62,799 nt of DNA from Thermoanaerobaculia bacterium (lineage in GTDB: Bacteria; Acidobacteriota; Thermoanaerobaculia; Multivoradales; Multivoraceae), in contig JAJDUI010000011.1 of the NCBI GenBank assembly GCA_022826745.1, positions 1 to 62,799 of the forward strand, in the 5' to 3' direction. A program made the translations under genes and the position numbers. Position 1 is the first letter of the stretch; every line of letters starts with the position of its first letter. This document shows positions 8,122-16,859 of this stretch, one piece after another. The notes under the pieces were generated by a model. The model was not told the origin of the DNA, ran no database searches, and saw only the letters and a program-made list of their open reading frames with translations.

Positions 8122-8885
8122 TCCAGGACTCGGCGCGTGTTGACCGCGGCGCCGTCGACGAGCGCCTGGGGCCCGCGTGTCGAGGCATTGGGCAGGAAGG
8201 AACGCAGCCAGGCGGTGGCCACGACCTCGGCGATGCCGAGAATCTCGCCCTGGTTGGCGCGGGAATGCGCTGCCGCGGTCTCGACCAGGTCGATCAGGTC
8301 GCGCTCGGCGTCTCCGGTGGGAAAGCCGAAGACCCCGCACAGACGGCCGGCCTCCTCGCCCTCCAGGGTGACGACGCGCGCTCCGACCAGGTCGCCGTCT
8401 TCCAGCGGCTCCATCGAGGGATGAGGCTCGACGTGGACGCGTTCGCGGCTGGTCACCTCGTCCAGAGGAATCAGGTCGCCCTCCAGCCGGCCGATCCGGT
8501 AGAGCTGCAGGGTGCTTCCGACCAGCGCTTCGAGCCACTGGCGCTCGGTGACCTCCAGCAGCAGGCCGCCCTGGCCGAGCAGCTTGTCGGCAAAGCTGAA
8601 GGAGCGGCAGTCGCCTTCCTCGGCATCGGGCTCGAAGCGCCCCTGGGCGAGGATGCAGCTCATCGCATTGCCGAAGAAGGTGGACTGGTCGCGGCTGCTT
8701 CGAGCTTGGAGCTGCTCTTCCAGGTCGATCCGCTCCTGGTCGTCGAGGCCGATCAGGAACTGGTCCTCGATCGCCCATTCGACTTCCTCGCCGTAGCGTT
8801 CCAGCAGCCAGCCGCTAGCGCGTTCCACCGCGCGGTCGAGCGCGGAGACGCCTACGGAGAGGGGAGCAACTTGCTGCTGTTCCAT
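8064..8885 (-). CDS. conserved hypothetical protein
   Basis: A 273-aa acidic, soluble protein with no signal peptide or membrane helix and no family I recognise. It is largely helical at the N-terminus (ERASGWLLERYGEEVEWAIEDQFL), with a mixed strand/helix middle. The one Met start (8885) follows an AT-rich upstream region. It is the first gene of a two-gene operon and overlaps the metallopeptidase by 58 bp. That suggests linked expression but says nothing firm about function. Confidence 0.6.
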   Translation of the reverse strand: MEQQQVAPLSVGVSALDRAVERASGWLLERYGEEVEWAIEDQFLIGLDDQERIDLEEQLQARSSRDQSTFFGNAMSCILAQGRFEPDAEEGDCRSFSFADKLLGQGGLLLEVTERQWLEALVGSTLQLYRIGRLEGDLIPLDEVTSRERVHVEPHPSMEPLEDGDLVGARVVTLEGEEAGRLCGVFGFPTGDAERDLIDLVETAAAHSRANQGEILGIAEVVATAWLRSFLPNASTRGPQALVDGAAVNTRRVLEWPVSDVSESSPRLPPLDS

Positions 8886-8908
8886 GCTGGGATGCTAACT
8901 GCGTTTCT

Positions 8909-8925
8909 TTGTAAATACCACAAAA
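8909..8925 (-). promoter_or_regulatory. possible operator, AT-rich inverted repeat
   Basis: TTTGT-(7 nt)-ACAAA lies 24-40 bp upstream of the ATG at 8885, in one of the few AT-rich patches of the window. It could be a regulator site or part of the promoter. I see no convincing -35/-10 pair. Confidence 0.3.
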
Positions 8926-8971
8926 TGCGGAACTTAGCGAAATCGGCACGTCTTCCCCGAGTCCTGCCGCC

Positions 8972-10057
8972 TCATGCGGAGTCGGCGTTTTCCGGGTCTC
9001 CGTCGGCATCCATCCTGCTGTACGCCGTCTGGACGCAGTGAATCTTCAGGGCGTCCGGCGCGGTCGCCAGGAACCCCTGCCACTCGATCTCGGCGATCGC
9101 TTCCTCGGGACTCAGACCCTGTTCGTGGGCGGCGGACGCCTGGTTCCAGAAGTCGCTCAGGAACTGTCTGAGGGCGTCGACCTGGGCCATGTCGCTGAAG
9201 GTCGCGCCATGGCCTGGAAGGACGAGGTCGAACTCGAGCTCCTCGAATCGGTCGAGGGTGTCGAGCCACTCGTCGACGTAGCCGTCGCCGATGTAGGCGG
9301 CGCCGGCGAGGACGAGGTCGCCCGTGAAGACGACCCGCTCGTTCGGCAGCAGGACGACGACGTCGCCGCCGGTGTGGCCGCGGCCTAGATGGAGCAACTC
9401 GATCGGCCGGTCCCGGCCCTCGAAGGTGCGGTGGATCGTCATCCGGCTCGTCAGGGTGACGTTGGGCGGCGTCGGCTCCGTCTCGCCGACCGCCACGTAG
9501 TGCGCCTCCTGGATCCGGATCGCGTTGAGTGCCTGGTCCTTCTCTTCGCCGTCCTCCATCGCGTCCGCCGACTCCTTCATCGCGGCGATCTGGTTCGGGA
9601 TGTTCCCGGTGAAGATGGAGGCGGTGGGCTGGCTCATCACGTCCGTCATCAGCATCGCGCGGGTGAACTCGTGGCCGACGATCGCCACGTCTTCAGGGAA
9701 CGCCTGGTTCCCGTGGGCGTGGTCGAAGTGGTAGTGCGTGTTGACCAGGTGGGTGACCGGCTTGTCGGTCACCTCCGCGATCGATGCGATCAGGGCGCGG
9801 GCGGCTGCCGGCGTGACGTGGGAGTCGACGACCAGGGCGTCCTCGTCCGTCACGACCAGCATCGCGTTGCTCTGGACGAAGATCACGTCGTCCCGACCGA
9901 CGATGAAGTAGACGCCGGGGGCCACCTCTTCGAACGTGTGGGTGTCGGTCAGGATCGTGCCGTCGGGCGGCGCCTCTTCGCCGCCGCAGCCGGCGAGGCC
10001 GAAGGCCAGGGCGGTGACGGCGAGGCAGGTCGCGGCGAGTCGCTGGGTCGGGCGCAT
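8972..10057 (-). CDS. MBL-fold metallo-hydrolase lipoprotein
   Basis: A 361-aa metallo-beta-lactamase-fold protein with a lipoprotein signal (LAFGLAGC). Zinc-binding residues are seen in NTHYHFDHAHGN, in the LGRGHTGGD segment, in VFTGDLVL and in the LPGHG segment. It resembles periplasmic MBL hydrolases near subclass B3 and quinoprotein-relay-type proteins, which act on varied esters, lactams or thiols; the substrate is not predictable. ATG 10057 is preceded by a good GGAGG Shine-Dalgarno and is preferred over ATG 10093. The next upstream gene on the same strand is the GMC oxidoreductase, 76 bp away. Confidence 0.85.
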   Translation of the reverse strand: MRPTQRLAATCLAVTALAFGLAGCGGEEAPPDGTILTDTHTFEEVAPGVYFIVGRDDVIFVQSNAMLVVTDEDALVVDSHVTPAAARALIASIAEVTDKPVTHLVNTHYHFDHAHGNQAFPEDVAIVGHEFTRAMLMTDVMSQPTASIFTGNIPNQIAAMKESADAMEDGEEKDQALNAIRIQEAHYVAVGETEPTPPNVTLTSRMTIHRTFEGRDRPIELLHLGRGHTGGDVVVLLPNERVVFTGDLVLAGAAYIGDGYVDEWLDTLDRFEELEFDLVLPGHGATFSDMAQVDALRQFLSDFWNQASAAHEQGLSPEEAIAEIEWQGFLATAPDALKIHCVQTAYSRMDADGDPENADSA

Positions 10058-10133
10058 GGGAGTTGCTCCTCCGTTCGGTTCAACGGGAATCATAGTGCGC
10101 CCGGGCCGCGCGGGAGGCGCGGCTTGCCGGGAA

Positions 10134-11855
10134 TCAGAGTTCCAGCCGGCGCATCTGGCGCACCGCGTAGTCGCAGGCGCGCGCCGTGAGCGCCATGTAG
10201 GTCAGGCTCGGGTTCTGGCAGGCGGACGAGGCCATCGCGGCGCCGTCGGTGACGAACAGGTTCGGCACGTCCCAGGACTGGCACCAGCCGTTGAGCACGG
10301 AGGTCGCGGGATCCCGTCCCATCCGCGCGGTGCCCATCTCGTGGATCGCGAAGCCGGGCAGGGAGTTCCGGTTGAAGGTGCGGATGTTCTTCGCCCCGAG
10401 CGCTTCCAGCATCTCGGCGGCCCGGGTCTGGATGGCCTCGCGCATCGCCTCTTCGTTCTCGCCGTAGCTCATCGTGATCCGGGCGGCCGGGATGCCCCAG
10501 CGATCCTCGAGGTCCGGGTCGATCGTGACGCGGTTGTCGGGGTTGGGCAGGTTCTCGCCGAAACCGGTGAAGCCGAGCCGCCAGGGCGCGAGCCCACGCA
10601 GACTGGCCTTGTAGTCGGCGCCGAAGCCGGGCTGGCCGATGCCGCCCTGCCACAGGGTTCCGCGGCGGGCGCCGCACTGGTAGCCGAAGCCGCGCAGGAA
10701 GTCCTTCTCGCGGGTCGCCTCGGCGCGGTCGCCGTCGAGGTTGACGAAGCGGGGCAGGTAGCAGGAGTTGGGCCGGCGGCCGAACGTCGTCTTGTCTTCG
10801 AGGCCTTCGAGGTTGCCGTTCGCGCCGACCTGGAAGATGTGGTCCATCAGGTTGCGGCCGACCTGGCCGCTCGAGTTCGCGAGGCCTTCCGCGAAGCGCG
10901 GCGTCGCCGAGTTCAGCAGGATGCGCGCCGACTCGATCGTGGACGCGCAGAGGAAGACGATGCGGCCGCGCACCTCGATCGACTCCATCGACTCGGCGTC
11001 GATCAGGTGGACGCCGCTCACCCGGTCCCGCTCCTCGTCGTAGACCAGGTTGCGGACGACGCTGTTGGGGCGCACGGTCAGGCGGCCGGTCTCTTCGGCC
11101 GCTGGCAGCGTCGCGTTCAGGCTGGAGAAGTACGACCGGCTGATGCAGCCGCGGCGGCAGATGCCGCAGTAGTGGCAGGCGCGGCGGCCGAGGTGGTGCT
11201 TGGTGAGCACGGCGACCCGGGCCGGCGTGAACCGGCGGGTGCCGCCGAAGGCGCGGTCGAGGCCTTCCCGGACCTTCTCCTCCATGCAGCTCTGGGCAAT
11301 GGGCGGCAGGAACTTCCCGTCCGGGAGTTGCGGCATGTTCTCGGGCTGGCCGGCGATGCCGACGAAGGACTCCACGTGGTCGTACCAGGGCGCGAGGTCC
11401 CGGTACCGGATCGGCCAGTCCGTGCCGTAGCCGTCGCGGGCGTTGGCGCCGAAGTCCAGGTCGCTCCAGCGGTAGCTCTGCCGTCCCCACAGCAGCGAAC
11501 GTCCGCCGACGATGCGGGCGCGAATCCACAGGAAGTCCTGGCCGCCCTCGCCGACGGAGTAGGGGTTGTCGATGTCGTCGACGAAGAACTTGCCCGACCA
11601 CTCGTCGCAGGCGGCGGCGCGACTCTGGATGGGCTGCCGCTCGGCCTGGTGCTTGCGGTCCCTGAGGCCCCGGTACGGCATCTGCCAGGGCGGCGTGTGC
11701 TCGCTGTAGTCGCGTTCGGGGACAATCGGCGGGCCGGCCTCGAGCACCAGTGTCTCCAGGCCCTTCTCGGTCAACTCCTTCGCCGCCCAGCCGCCGGTGA
11801 TGCCGGAACCGATGACGATCGCGTCCCAGGTCTTGCGTTCGATGATCTGGACCAT
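10134..11855 (-). CDS. GMC-family FAD oxidoreductase (large subunit)
   Basis: A 573-aa flavoprotein of the glucose-methanol-choline family, membrane-dehydrogenase type. Seen: the Rossmann FAD motif IVIGSGITGG near residues 13-22, the IVGGRSLLWGRQSYR segment, a Cys-rich CHYCGICRRGC motif, and the C-terminal HEMGTARMG and NPSLTYMALTARA signatures with the active-site His/Asn region. Such enzymes oxidise sugars, polyols or alcohols and pass electrons to a cytochrome or quinone. The gene just upstream (11878-12516) is the small subunit 3 type partner, 22 bp away, so the two probably form a heterodimer exported through the small subunit's Tat signal. Confidence 0.9.
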   Translation of the reverse strand: MVQIIERKTWDAIVIGSGITGGWAAKELTEKGLETLVLEAGPPIVPERDYSEHTPPWQMPYRGLRDRKHQAERQPIQSRAAACDEWSGKFFVDDIDNPYSVGEGGQDFLWIRARIVGGRSLLWGRQSYRWSDLDFGANARDGYGTDWPIRYRDLAPWYDHVESFVGIAGQPENMPQLPDGKFLPPIAQSCMEEKVREGLDRAFGGTRRFTPARVAVLTKHHLGRRACHYCGICRRGCISRSYFSSLNATLPAAEETGRLTVRPNSVVRNLVYDEERDRVSGVHLIDAESMESIEVRGRIVFLCASTIESARILLNSATPRFAEGLANSSGQVGRNLMDHIFQVGANGNLEGLEDKTTFGRRPNSCYLPRFVNLDGDRAEATREKDFLRGFGYQCGARRGTLWQGGIGQPGFGADYKASLRGLAPWRLGFTGFGENLPNPDNRVTIDPDLEDRWGIPAARITMSYGENEEAMREAIQTRAAEMLEALGAKNIRTFNRNSLPGFAIHEMGTARMGRDPATSVLNGWCQSWDVPNLFVTDGAAMASSACQNPSLTYMALTARACDYAVRQMRRLEL

Positions 11856-11877
11856 TTGCTGGCGTCTCCGGAGAGCT

Positions 11878-12516
11878 TCAGGCGTCCTCGAGATCGACGC
11901 AGGGGTCCCAGCGTCCGGGGACGATCCGGTAGCCGAGTTCGGACTTCATGCCCGCTTCGGATGTGTAGTAGCCGAAGAGGGTGAGCCACTTGACCAGGTC
12001 GAAGAAGGGCTGTTCGTGGAGCCGGTTCGGGTTGCGCGAGAAGGCGCGGTCGTTGCGTTCCGCGAGAGCTTCGTCCTGCGCCTCGGTCAGGAGTTCGTCC
12101 TGCGCCGATTCGTTCAGGTCGAGGAAGCCGGCGGCATCCGGGTGGCGTTCCCGGCAGCGATCGTCGAAGCGGTCGAGTTGGGCCAGCAGGTGATCCCGCG
12201 CCGCGTCCGGCAGCCAGCCCGCGAGCAGACGGTCGACGAAGCCGGGGATCTCCGCGTCGCCGGCGCCGGGGGTGTCGGTCGTCGGCAGGATGCGCTCGGC
12301 GATCGCGCTGAGCGTCCTGGCCTGGTGTTCTGTCAGGACAGTGAGTGGGGCGGGCTCACCGCCGGGTTTCTGTTGGTGCAGGTGGACATGCGCGAGATGG
12401 GCATTCGCGAACAGTTCCTCAGGCAGTAGCGGCAGCGCGGCCGCGCCGCCGATCACCCGAAGGGCCTGCCGCCGAGGGATCCGGTCAGCGGGCCTGTCGC
12501 TTTGTGGCAGCGTCAT
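11878..12516 (-). CDS. gluconate 2-dehydrogenase subunit 3 family protein
   Basis: A 212-aa small subunit of a GMC-type dehydrogenase. An N-terminal twin-arginine-like signal (RRQALRVIGGAAALP) is followed by the LTEHQARTLSAIAERILPTTDTPGAG segment typical of the family, and a C-terminal FFDLVKWLTLFGYYTSEAGM block. Known members partner the FAD subunit and carry it through the Tat system into the periplasm. It is the first gene of a two-gene operon with the GMC subunit. No cytochrome c subunit is next to it; an electron acceptor must be encoded elsewhere. Confidence 0.87.
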   Translation of the reverse strand: MTLPQSDRPADRIPRRQALRVIGGAAALPLLPEELFANAHLAHVHLHQQKPGGEPAPLTVLTEHQARTLSAIAERILPTTDTPGAGDAEIPGFVDRLLAGWLPDAARDHLLAQLDRFDDRCRERHPDAAGFLDLNESAQDELLTEAQDEALAERNDRAFSRNPNRLHEQPFFDLVKWLTLFGYYTSEAGMKSELGYRIVPGRWDPCVDLEDA

Positions 12517-12527
12517 GACGCGGCATG

Positions 12528-13043
12528 TTAGCCGTCGGTGACGGCGTGCCCAGGGGCCGGGGCGGCATCAGCGGCTCCCAGCCGCTTCTCGAAGCAGAGG
12601 CTGTGCGGGTCGTAGGCGTACTCGTTGTAGCAGGGGATCTGGACGTAGCCGAACGAGCGGTAGAGACCGATGGCGGCCGGCTGCCGTTCGCCCGTCTCGA
12701 GGCGCAGCGACTTGTATCCGAAGGCGGCGGCCCGGGCCTCGAGGCCCTCGAGGATGCGCCGGCCCAGCGCCTGGCCGCGGTACTTCGGGACCACGTACAT
12801 CCGCTTGATCTCGGCCTGGTCGGCGCTCAGGCGACGGAGCGCCCCGCAGGCGACGGCCTCGCCCCCGGCGGTGCGACCGAGGAGCAGGCAGCAGCCCGGG
12901 GCGTCCAGCTTGTCCGGTTCGACGCTGTAGATGCTGTCCGCGGGATAGAGCTCGCCGAGTTCACGGTCGAGCGCCTCGTGCAGGCGCGCGAACGCGGGAT
13001 CGGCAGGATCCGCCGGTTCGATCCGGACTTCGTCGGTGGTCAT
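12528..13043 (-). CDS. GNAT-family N-acetyltransferase
   Basis: A 171-aa GNAT acetyltransferase. The acetyl-CoA-binding motif A is seen in AEIKRMYVVPKYRGQALGRRILEGLEARA, followed by SLRLETGERQPAAIGLYRSFGY (motif B) and the usual NEYAYDPHSLCFEKRL end. It acetylates an amine on a small molecule or protein; the substrate is unknown. ATG 13043 is the only sensible start. It lies 35 bp downstream of the acyl-CoA ligase on the same strand. Confidence 0.88.
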   Translation of the reverse strand: MTTDEVRIEPADPADPAFARLHEALDRELGELYPADSIYSVEPDKLDAPGCCLLLGRTAGGEAVACGALRRLSADQAEIKRMYVVPKYRGQALGRRILEGLEARAAAFGYKSLRLETGERQPAAIGLYRSFGYVQIPCYNEYAYDPHSLCFEKRLGAADAAPAPGHAVTDG

Positions 13044-13078
13044 CTGGTCGTCGCTGCGGGCGGCTAGCCGAGCCGGCA

Positions 13079-14821
13079 CTAGTGGAATTCCGGGGCTTCC
13101 CGCAGCATCTGGTCGCGCAGGGTGCGCTTGTGGATCTTCTCGGTGGCGCCGCGCGGCAACTGCTCGTCCTGCAGCCAGACGTAGCGCGGCACCTTGAAAC
13201 GGGCGAGATGCTCTCCGACGTGGGCGCGGACGCCAGCCGCGTCGAGATCGGCGCCGTCCCTGGGCACGACGACCACGGCCAACTCCTCGCCCAGCCGATC
13301 GTCGGGGACGCCGAAGGCGGCGGCCTCGTAGACCGCGGGATGCTGGTAGACGACGCGCTCGATCTCGGCGCAGTAGATGTTCTCGCCGCCGCGGAGCACC
13401 ATGTCCTTCTTGCGGTCGCGAATGTAGAGGAAGCCGTCCTCGTCGATCTCGGCGATGTCTCCGGTGCGCAGCCAGCCGTCCTGGATCGTCTCCGCGGTTG
13501 CCTCGGGGCGGTTCCAGTAGCCGCGAATGTTCATCGACGACTTCATGATCAGTTCGCCCTGCTCGCCGGTCGGCAGCTCGTTGCCGTCGTCGTCGATGAT
13601 CTTCAGTTCGACGATCGGGCAGGGCTTGCCGCAACTGTCCGGCTTCTCGACCAGGCCCTCGTCCGTGTTGCCGGCGCCGCCGGCGTTCGTCTCGGTCATC
13701 CCCCAGCCGAAGGACCAGTGCTTGTCCGGCATCAGCGCCTGCAGGCGGTCGACCATGCCGCCCGGGATCGGCGCGCCGCCGCCGGACACAGCGATCAGAC
13801 TCCGCAGGTCGCGTTCGTTGAGCGACGGCGACTGGAGCATCTCCCAGGTCATCGTCGGCACGCCGTTGAAGGAGGTGACGCGCTCGCGCTCGATCAGCTC
13901 CAGGCCGAGTTCGGGGTTCCACTTGTACATCATCACGATCTTCCGGCCGACCCCGAAGGAGGCGAGCAGGCCGGCGTGGCTGCCGCTCACATGGAACAGC
14001 GGCAGGGGCATCAGGATCGAAGGCTGGAACTCGGGGTTCTCTTCCGGTTCCTCGAGCAGGCCCATCGCGATCCTCTGGGCGCCGTAGAAGCCCCAACTGC
14101 CGATGCCGCTGAGGACGGCCCGGTGGGTGGAGACGGCGCCCTTGGGGAAGCCGGTGGTGCCGGACGTGAACAGGATCGTCACGTCGTCGTGTGGGCCGAG
14201 GTCGACGTCCGGCATCGGTTGGCCGGCGGCCTCCCGCCACACGTCGTCGAAGTCGTCGACGCCTTCGGGCAGCTCGTCTTCCCAGCGCACGCCGATGCTC
14301 TTGACGCCCAGGTCGGGCAGCTTGCTCGCCACGCGTTCGTAGCGCTGCTGGTCGAAGATGGCCAGCCTGGCGCCGGAGTCCTTGAAGCCGTACTCGAGCT
14401 CCTCGCCCGACCACCAGCCATTGAGCGACACGGAGATGGCGCCCGACGACGTGATCGCCATGAAGGCGATGACCCACTCGGGGTAGTTCCGCATGCCGAT
14501 CGCCACCCGGTCGCCCTTCTTCACGCCGTAGCGGTGGACCAACTGGTGGGTGAGGGCGGCCACCCGCTCCCAGGTTTCGGCGTAGGTGAGCCGTGTGTCC
14601 TGGAAGACCAGAAAGTCCTTGTCGCCGTGGTCCTGACAGGCCTGCTGGTAGACGTCGCGGAGCGTGGCGGGGAGGTTCTTGAACACCTGATACTCGACCC
14701 CGCGCACCGTCTCGGTTACCAGTTCCCAGTCGGCGCCCGGGGCGGTGAGGTGGGCGACCGACTCGTCGTAGGTCATCTGGCCGTGGATCGGCTCGGCGGC
14801 GTTCTCGCGCATGTCGTTCAT
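13079..14821 (-). CDS. AMP-binding acyl-CoA synthetase
   Basis: A 580-aa ANL-superfamily ligase. The P-loop-like motif ILFTSGTTGFPKG, the GWGMTETN motif, the LRTGDIAEIDEDGFLYIRDRKKDMV hinge and the C-terminal catalytic Lys in PRGATEKIHKR are all seen. It activates a carboxylic acid, probably a fatty or other aliphatic acid, with ATP and CoA. Its start overlaps the MaoC-like gene's stop by 4 bp (ATGA), so the two are co-translated and likely act in the same acyl-CoA pathway. Chain length specificity cannot be read from sequence. Confidence 0.92.
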   Translation of the reverse strand: MNDMRENAAEPIHGQMTYDESVAHLTAPGADWELVTETVRGVEYQVFKNLPATLRDVYQQACQDHGDKDFLVFQDTRLTYAETWERVAALTHQLVHRYGVKKGDRVAIGMRNYPEWVIAFMAITSSGAISVSLNGWWSGEELEYGFKDSGARLAIFDQQRYERVASKLPDLGVKSIGVRWEDELPEGVDDFDDVWREAAGQPMPDVDLGPHDDVTILFTSGTTGFPKGAVSTHRAVLSGIGSWGFYGAQRIAMGLLEEPEENPEFQPSILMPLPLFHVSGSHAGLLASFGVGRKIVMMYKWNPELGLELIERERVTSFNGVPTMTWEMLQSPSLNERDLRSLIAVSGGGAPIPGGMVDRLQALMPDKHWSFGWGMTETNAGGAGNTDEGLVEKPDSCGKPCPIVELKIIDDDGNELPTGEQGELIMKSSMNIRGYWNRPEATAETIQDGWLRTGDIAEIDEDGFLYIRDRKKDMVLRGGENIYCAEIERVVYQHPAVYEAAAFGVPDDRLGEELAVVVVPRDGADLDAAGVRAHVGEHLARFKVPRYVWLQDEQLPRGATEKIHKRTLRDQMLREAPEFH

Positions 14822-15774
14822 GCCGTCGCCGCCCCTTCCATCGCCGCCCGTTCCTCCTCGTAGCCCTCGAAAGAGTGCTTGAGCGTCGCGTTGTTCAGGA
14901 TCATCTCGGCCTTGGGCTCCTTCGTTTCGGTGTCCAGGAAGGTCGTCCTGACCCAGTTCGACTCGGTGCGCCGGCTCTCGCTCAGGGCGACGATCTCGCG
15001 CTCCAGCAGGTAGTCCTGCCCGACGAACAGGGGGCCGTCGATCATCCGGATCTGCTGGCCGGCGAACAGGCCCAGGGCCGGTCCGCGCGTGGGGAAGCCG
15101 GCCTTGCGGTTCGAGTAGCCGGCGAGGACGCTGACCATTTCCAGCGGGATGACCGCGCGGCCCCAGGGCGAGGAAACGCCCTCGTCCTCCGTGTACCAGG
15201 GCGACGGCTCCGTGATCTTCTCGAGTTTCTGGTTCAGGCTGAAGGGATAGAGCTTGCCCATGTGCTGGTCGAAGTCCATCCGCACTTCTTCGAGTCCCTT
15301 GCCCCTCATCCCGACTTTGAGATCACGGAGGACGACCAAGGGCCCGGGCGGTCGCAGGCGGGCGATCCGAGTCGCGATCTCCGACGACTCGACGTCCCCG
15401 CGGATCGACGCAGTGCCAATCAGCACCTCCGTGCCGTCCGCCTTCTCGGCCCGGATGCGTACCTGGGTCTGGCCGTCCGCCGGCTGTTCGACCAGGGCGC
15501 GCACCTGCTCGCCCTCGACGACCATGTTCCGGTAGTGGGCGCTCAGGCAGCCGGTCTCGAACCACTCCTGCCCCCAAAGGTCGTGGAGCAGGGGCACGAA
15601 CTGGCTGAAGTGGGTGGGACCCTCGATCGGCCCTCCGGCCTGGAAGCCCATCTTCTCGGCCGTCGAGTCGTCGTGGATGGACATGTGTCCGCCGTACTCC
15701 TGCTCGGCGAGCATCTGTTTCGGCGACCGGAGCGGTCCGCGGATCATTGTCGGCGTCTCGAGAGCGTCAGCCAT
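14818..15774 (-). CDS. MaoC/hotdog-like protein
   Basis: A 318-aa protein with MaoC-like hotdog features. The N-terminal part has HDDSTAEKMGFQAGGPIEGPTHFS, the segment where hydratases keep the active-site region. The second half (LFVGQDYLLEREIVALSESRRTESNWVRTTF) resembles a second hotdog. Such proteins hydrate enoyl-CoA or act as thioesterases on CoA substrates. It is the first gene of the operon with the acyl-CoA ligase, which supports a CoA substrate. The exact catalytic residues are not clear, so enzymatic activity is inferred. Confidence 0.72.
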   Translation of the reverse strand: MADALETPTMIRGPLRSPKQMLAEQEYGGHMSIHDDSTAEKMGFQAGGPIEGPTHFSQFVPLLHDLWGQEWFETGCLSAHYRNMVVEGEQVRALVEQPADGQTQVRIRAEKADGTEVLIGTASIRGDVESSEIATRIARLRPPGPLVVLRDLKVGMRGKGLEEVRMDFDQHMGKLYPFSLNQKLEKITEPSPWYTEDEGVSSPWGRAVIPLEMVSVLAGYSNRKAGFPTRGPALGLFAGQQIRMIDGPLFVGQDYLLEREIVALSESRRTESNWVRTTFLDTETKEPKAEMILNNATLKHSFEGYEEERAAMEGAATA

Positions 15775-15815
15775 TCGGGTCTCCTCGTTTGGGAAGGGCG
15801 AAGTCTAGCGCCCGG

Positions 15816-16316
15816 CTAGGAGCCTGCCGCGATCCCCCGCGCGATGGCGCTCCGGACGGCGGCGCCGGCCCGCTTGCCGGATACCGCGTCCAGGGCGCGG
15901 AAGTCGACCTTGCTTCGCCGCTTCACGTACTCGACCCAGTACGGATAGCCGCACGGTTCGGAGCGCAGCAACCGGCCGCGTTCGCGGCGGCGCTTGCCGC
16001 GCGCCGCCATCAGCAGGACGCGACCGGCGAAGTCGGCGGCGCGCTCTTCCGCTTCGGCGGGTTGGAGGGCCGGCGGAAGGGTTGGCGGTCCCGGCGCGAC
16101 TTCAAGACCGTCCAGGCGGATGTGCGCGGCCTGGCCGCTGAGCCGGCAGACGAGGACGGCGAGTTGCTCGCCCGGTTCGGCGCCGCTGCCGGCCGGGTGC
16201 GTGTCCGCGGCCGCCTCCAGCGTCTCGTGGACGACGAGCCAGTGGGGCAAGTAAAGGAGTTCCAGGGCCAGGTGCCGGCCGCTCCGGAGTCGGCGCAGCC
16301 GCCCGGCCGAAAGCAA
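15816..16316 (-). CDS. conserved hypothetical protein
   Basis: A 166-aa (TTG start 16316) protein of unknown function. A LALELLYLPHWLVVHETL segment follows a basic N-terminus. The C-terminus ends in a PYWVEYVKRRSKVDFRALDAVSGKR motif that I have seen in uncharacterised proteins but cannot name. Coding similarity seems to run upstream of the TTG, and the frame is open to CTG 16382, which overlaps the TGA of the 72-aa gene (CTGA). If CTG is used the protein is 188 aa. No function is suggested. Confidence 0.55.
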   Translation of the reverse strand: MLSAGRLRRLRSGRHLALELLYLPHWLVVHETLEAAADTHPAGSGAEPGEQLAVLVCRLSGQAAHIRLDGLEVAPGPPTLPPALQPAEAEERAADFAGRVLLMAARGKRRRERGRLLRSEPCGYPYWVEYVKRRSKVDFRALDAVSGKRAGAAVRSAIARGIAAGS

Positions 16317-16378
16317 CCGGCGCGCCTCGTCTTCGGCGATCTTCGGCGTGATCGCCGGCGGGTGCTGTGGTGGCCCGT

Positions 16379-16597
16379 TCAGCGTTTCCCGGCCTGCTTC
16401 GAACTGCCGCGGCTGCCGTAGATCATCAGGACCGCGGCCGCCAGCAACAGGGCGGCCCCGGCGGCGGTGCTCAAGGCGAGGTCGATCGTCTCGGCCGCCG
16501 AGAAACCTCCGATGAGAACCGGTATCGACAGCACCGCCAGAAACACCCCGAGAATGCGGGCGGTGGAGCGGTCGCGGCTGGTGTGATCCGTGGTCAT
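16379..16597 (-). CDS. small two-helix membrane protein
   Basis: A 72-aa hypothetical protein with two predicted membrane helices: ARILGVFLAVLSIPVLIGGF and AAGAALLLAAAVLMIYG, separated by a short polar loop. The basic C-terminus likely faces the cytoplasm. It lies just downstream of the symporter operon, 22 bp beyond the stop of the 79-aa gene, on the same strand, and could be its last membrane accessory. Function unknown. Confidence 0.5.
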   Translation of the reverse strand: MTTDHTSRDRSTARILGVFLAVLSIPVLIGGFSAAETIDLALSTAAGAALLLAAAVLMIYGSRGSSKQAGKR

Positions 16598-16619
16598 GGC
16601 GTACTCGGGAGCGGTCCGT

Positions 16620-16859
16620 CTAGGCCAGCAGGAGGTAGATCACAAGGTACGGGACGATGAACAGTGCGGCCCAGATTCTCAGATCGCGCCACTTCGCGCG
16701 GTCGGGCGCGCCGCGGAGCACCCAGTCGCGGCCGAGCCGCCAGACGGCGACCGCCGGTAGGATGAGCAGCAAGGCGACGGCGACGCGGGCGCTCCAGAGG
16801 GGCAACGCGCCCATCGCGGCGTTGATCGGTCCGAGGACCAACTCGAGGAGCGTTCTCAT
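16620..16859 (-). CDS. small membrane partner of SSS symporter
   Basis: A 79-aa protein with two or three hydrophobic helices (LWSARVAVALLLILPAVAVW and IWAALFIVPYLVIYLLLA). ATG 16859 overlaps the symporter stop by 4 bp (ATGA), so the two are translationally coupled. Small membrane subunits beside SSS-family symporters are known for some pairs; a function in assembly or coupling is an inference. I do not recognise a named family. Confidence 0.6.
   Translation of the reverse strand: MRTLLELVLGPINAAMGALPLWSARVAVALLLILPAVAVWRLGRDWVLRGAPDRAKWRDLRIWAALFIVPYLVIYLLLA

Noticed and set aside
13082..14863. Long plus-strand open frame antisense to the acyl-CoA ligase
   Set aside because: Shadow of the real gene; low-complexity translation and no supporting motif.
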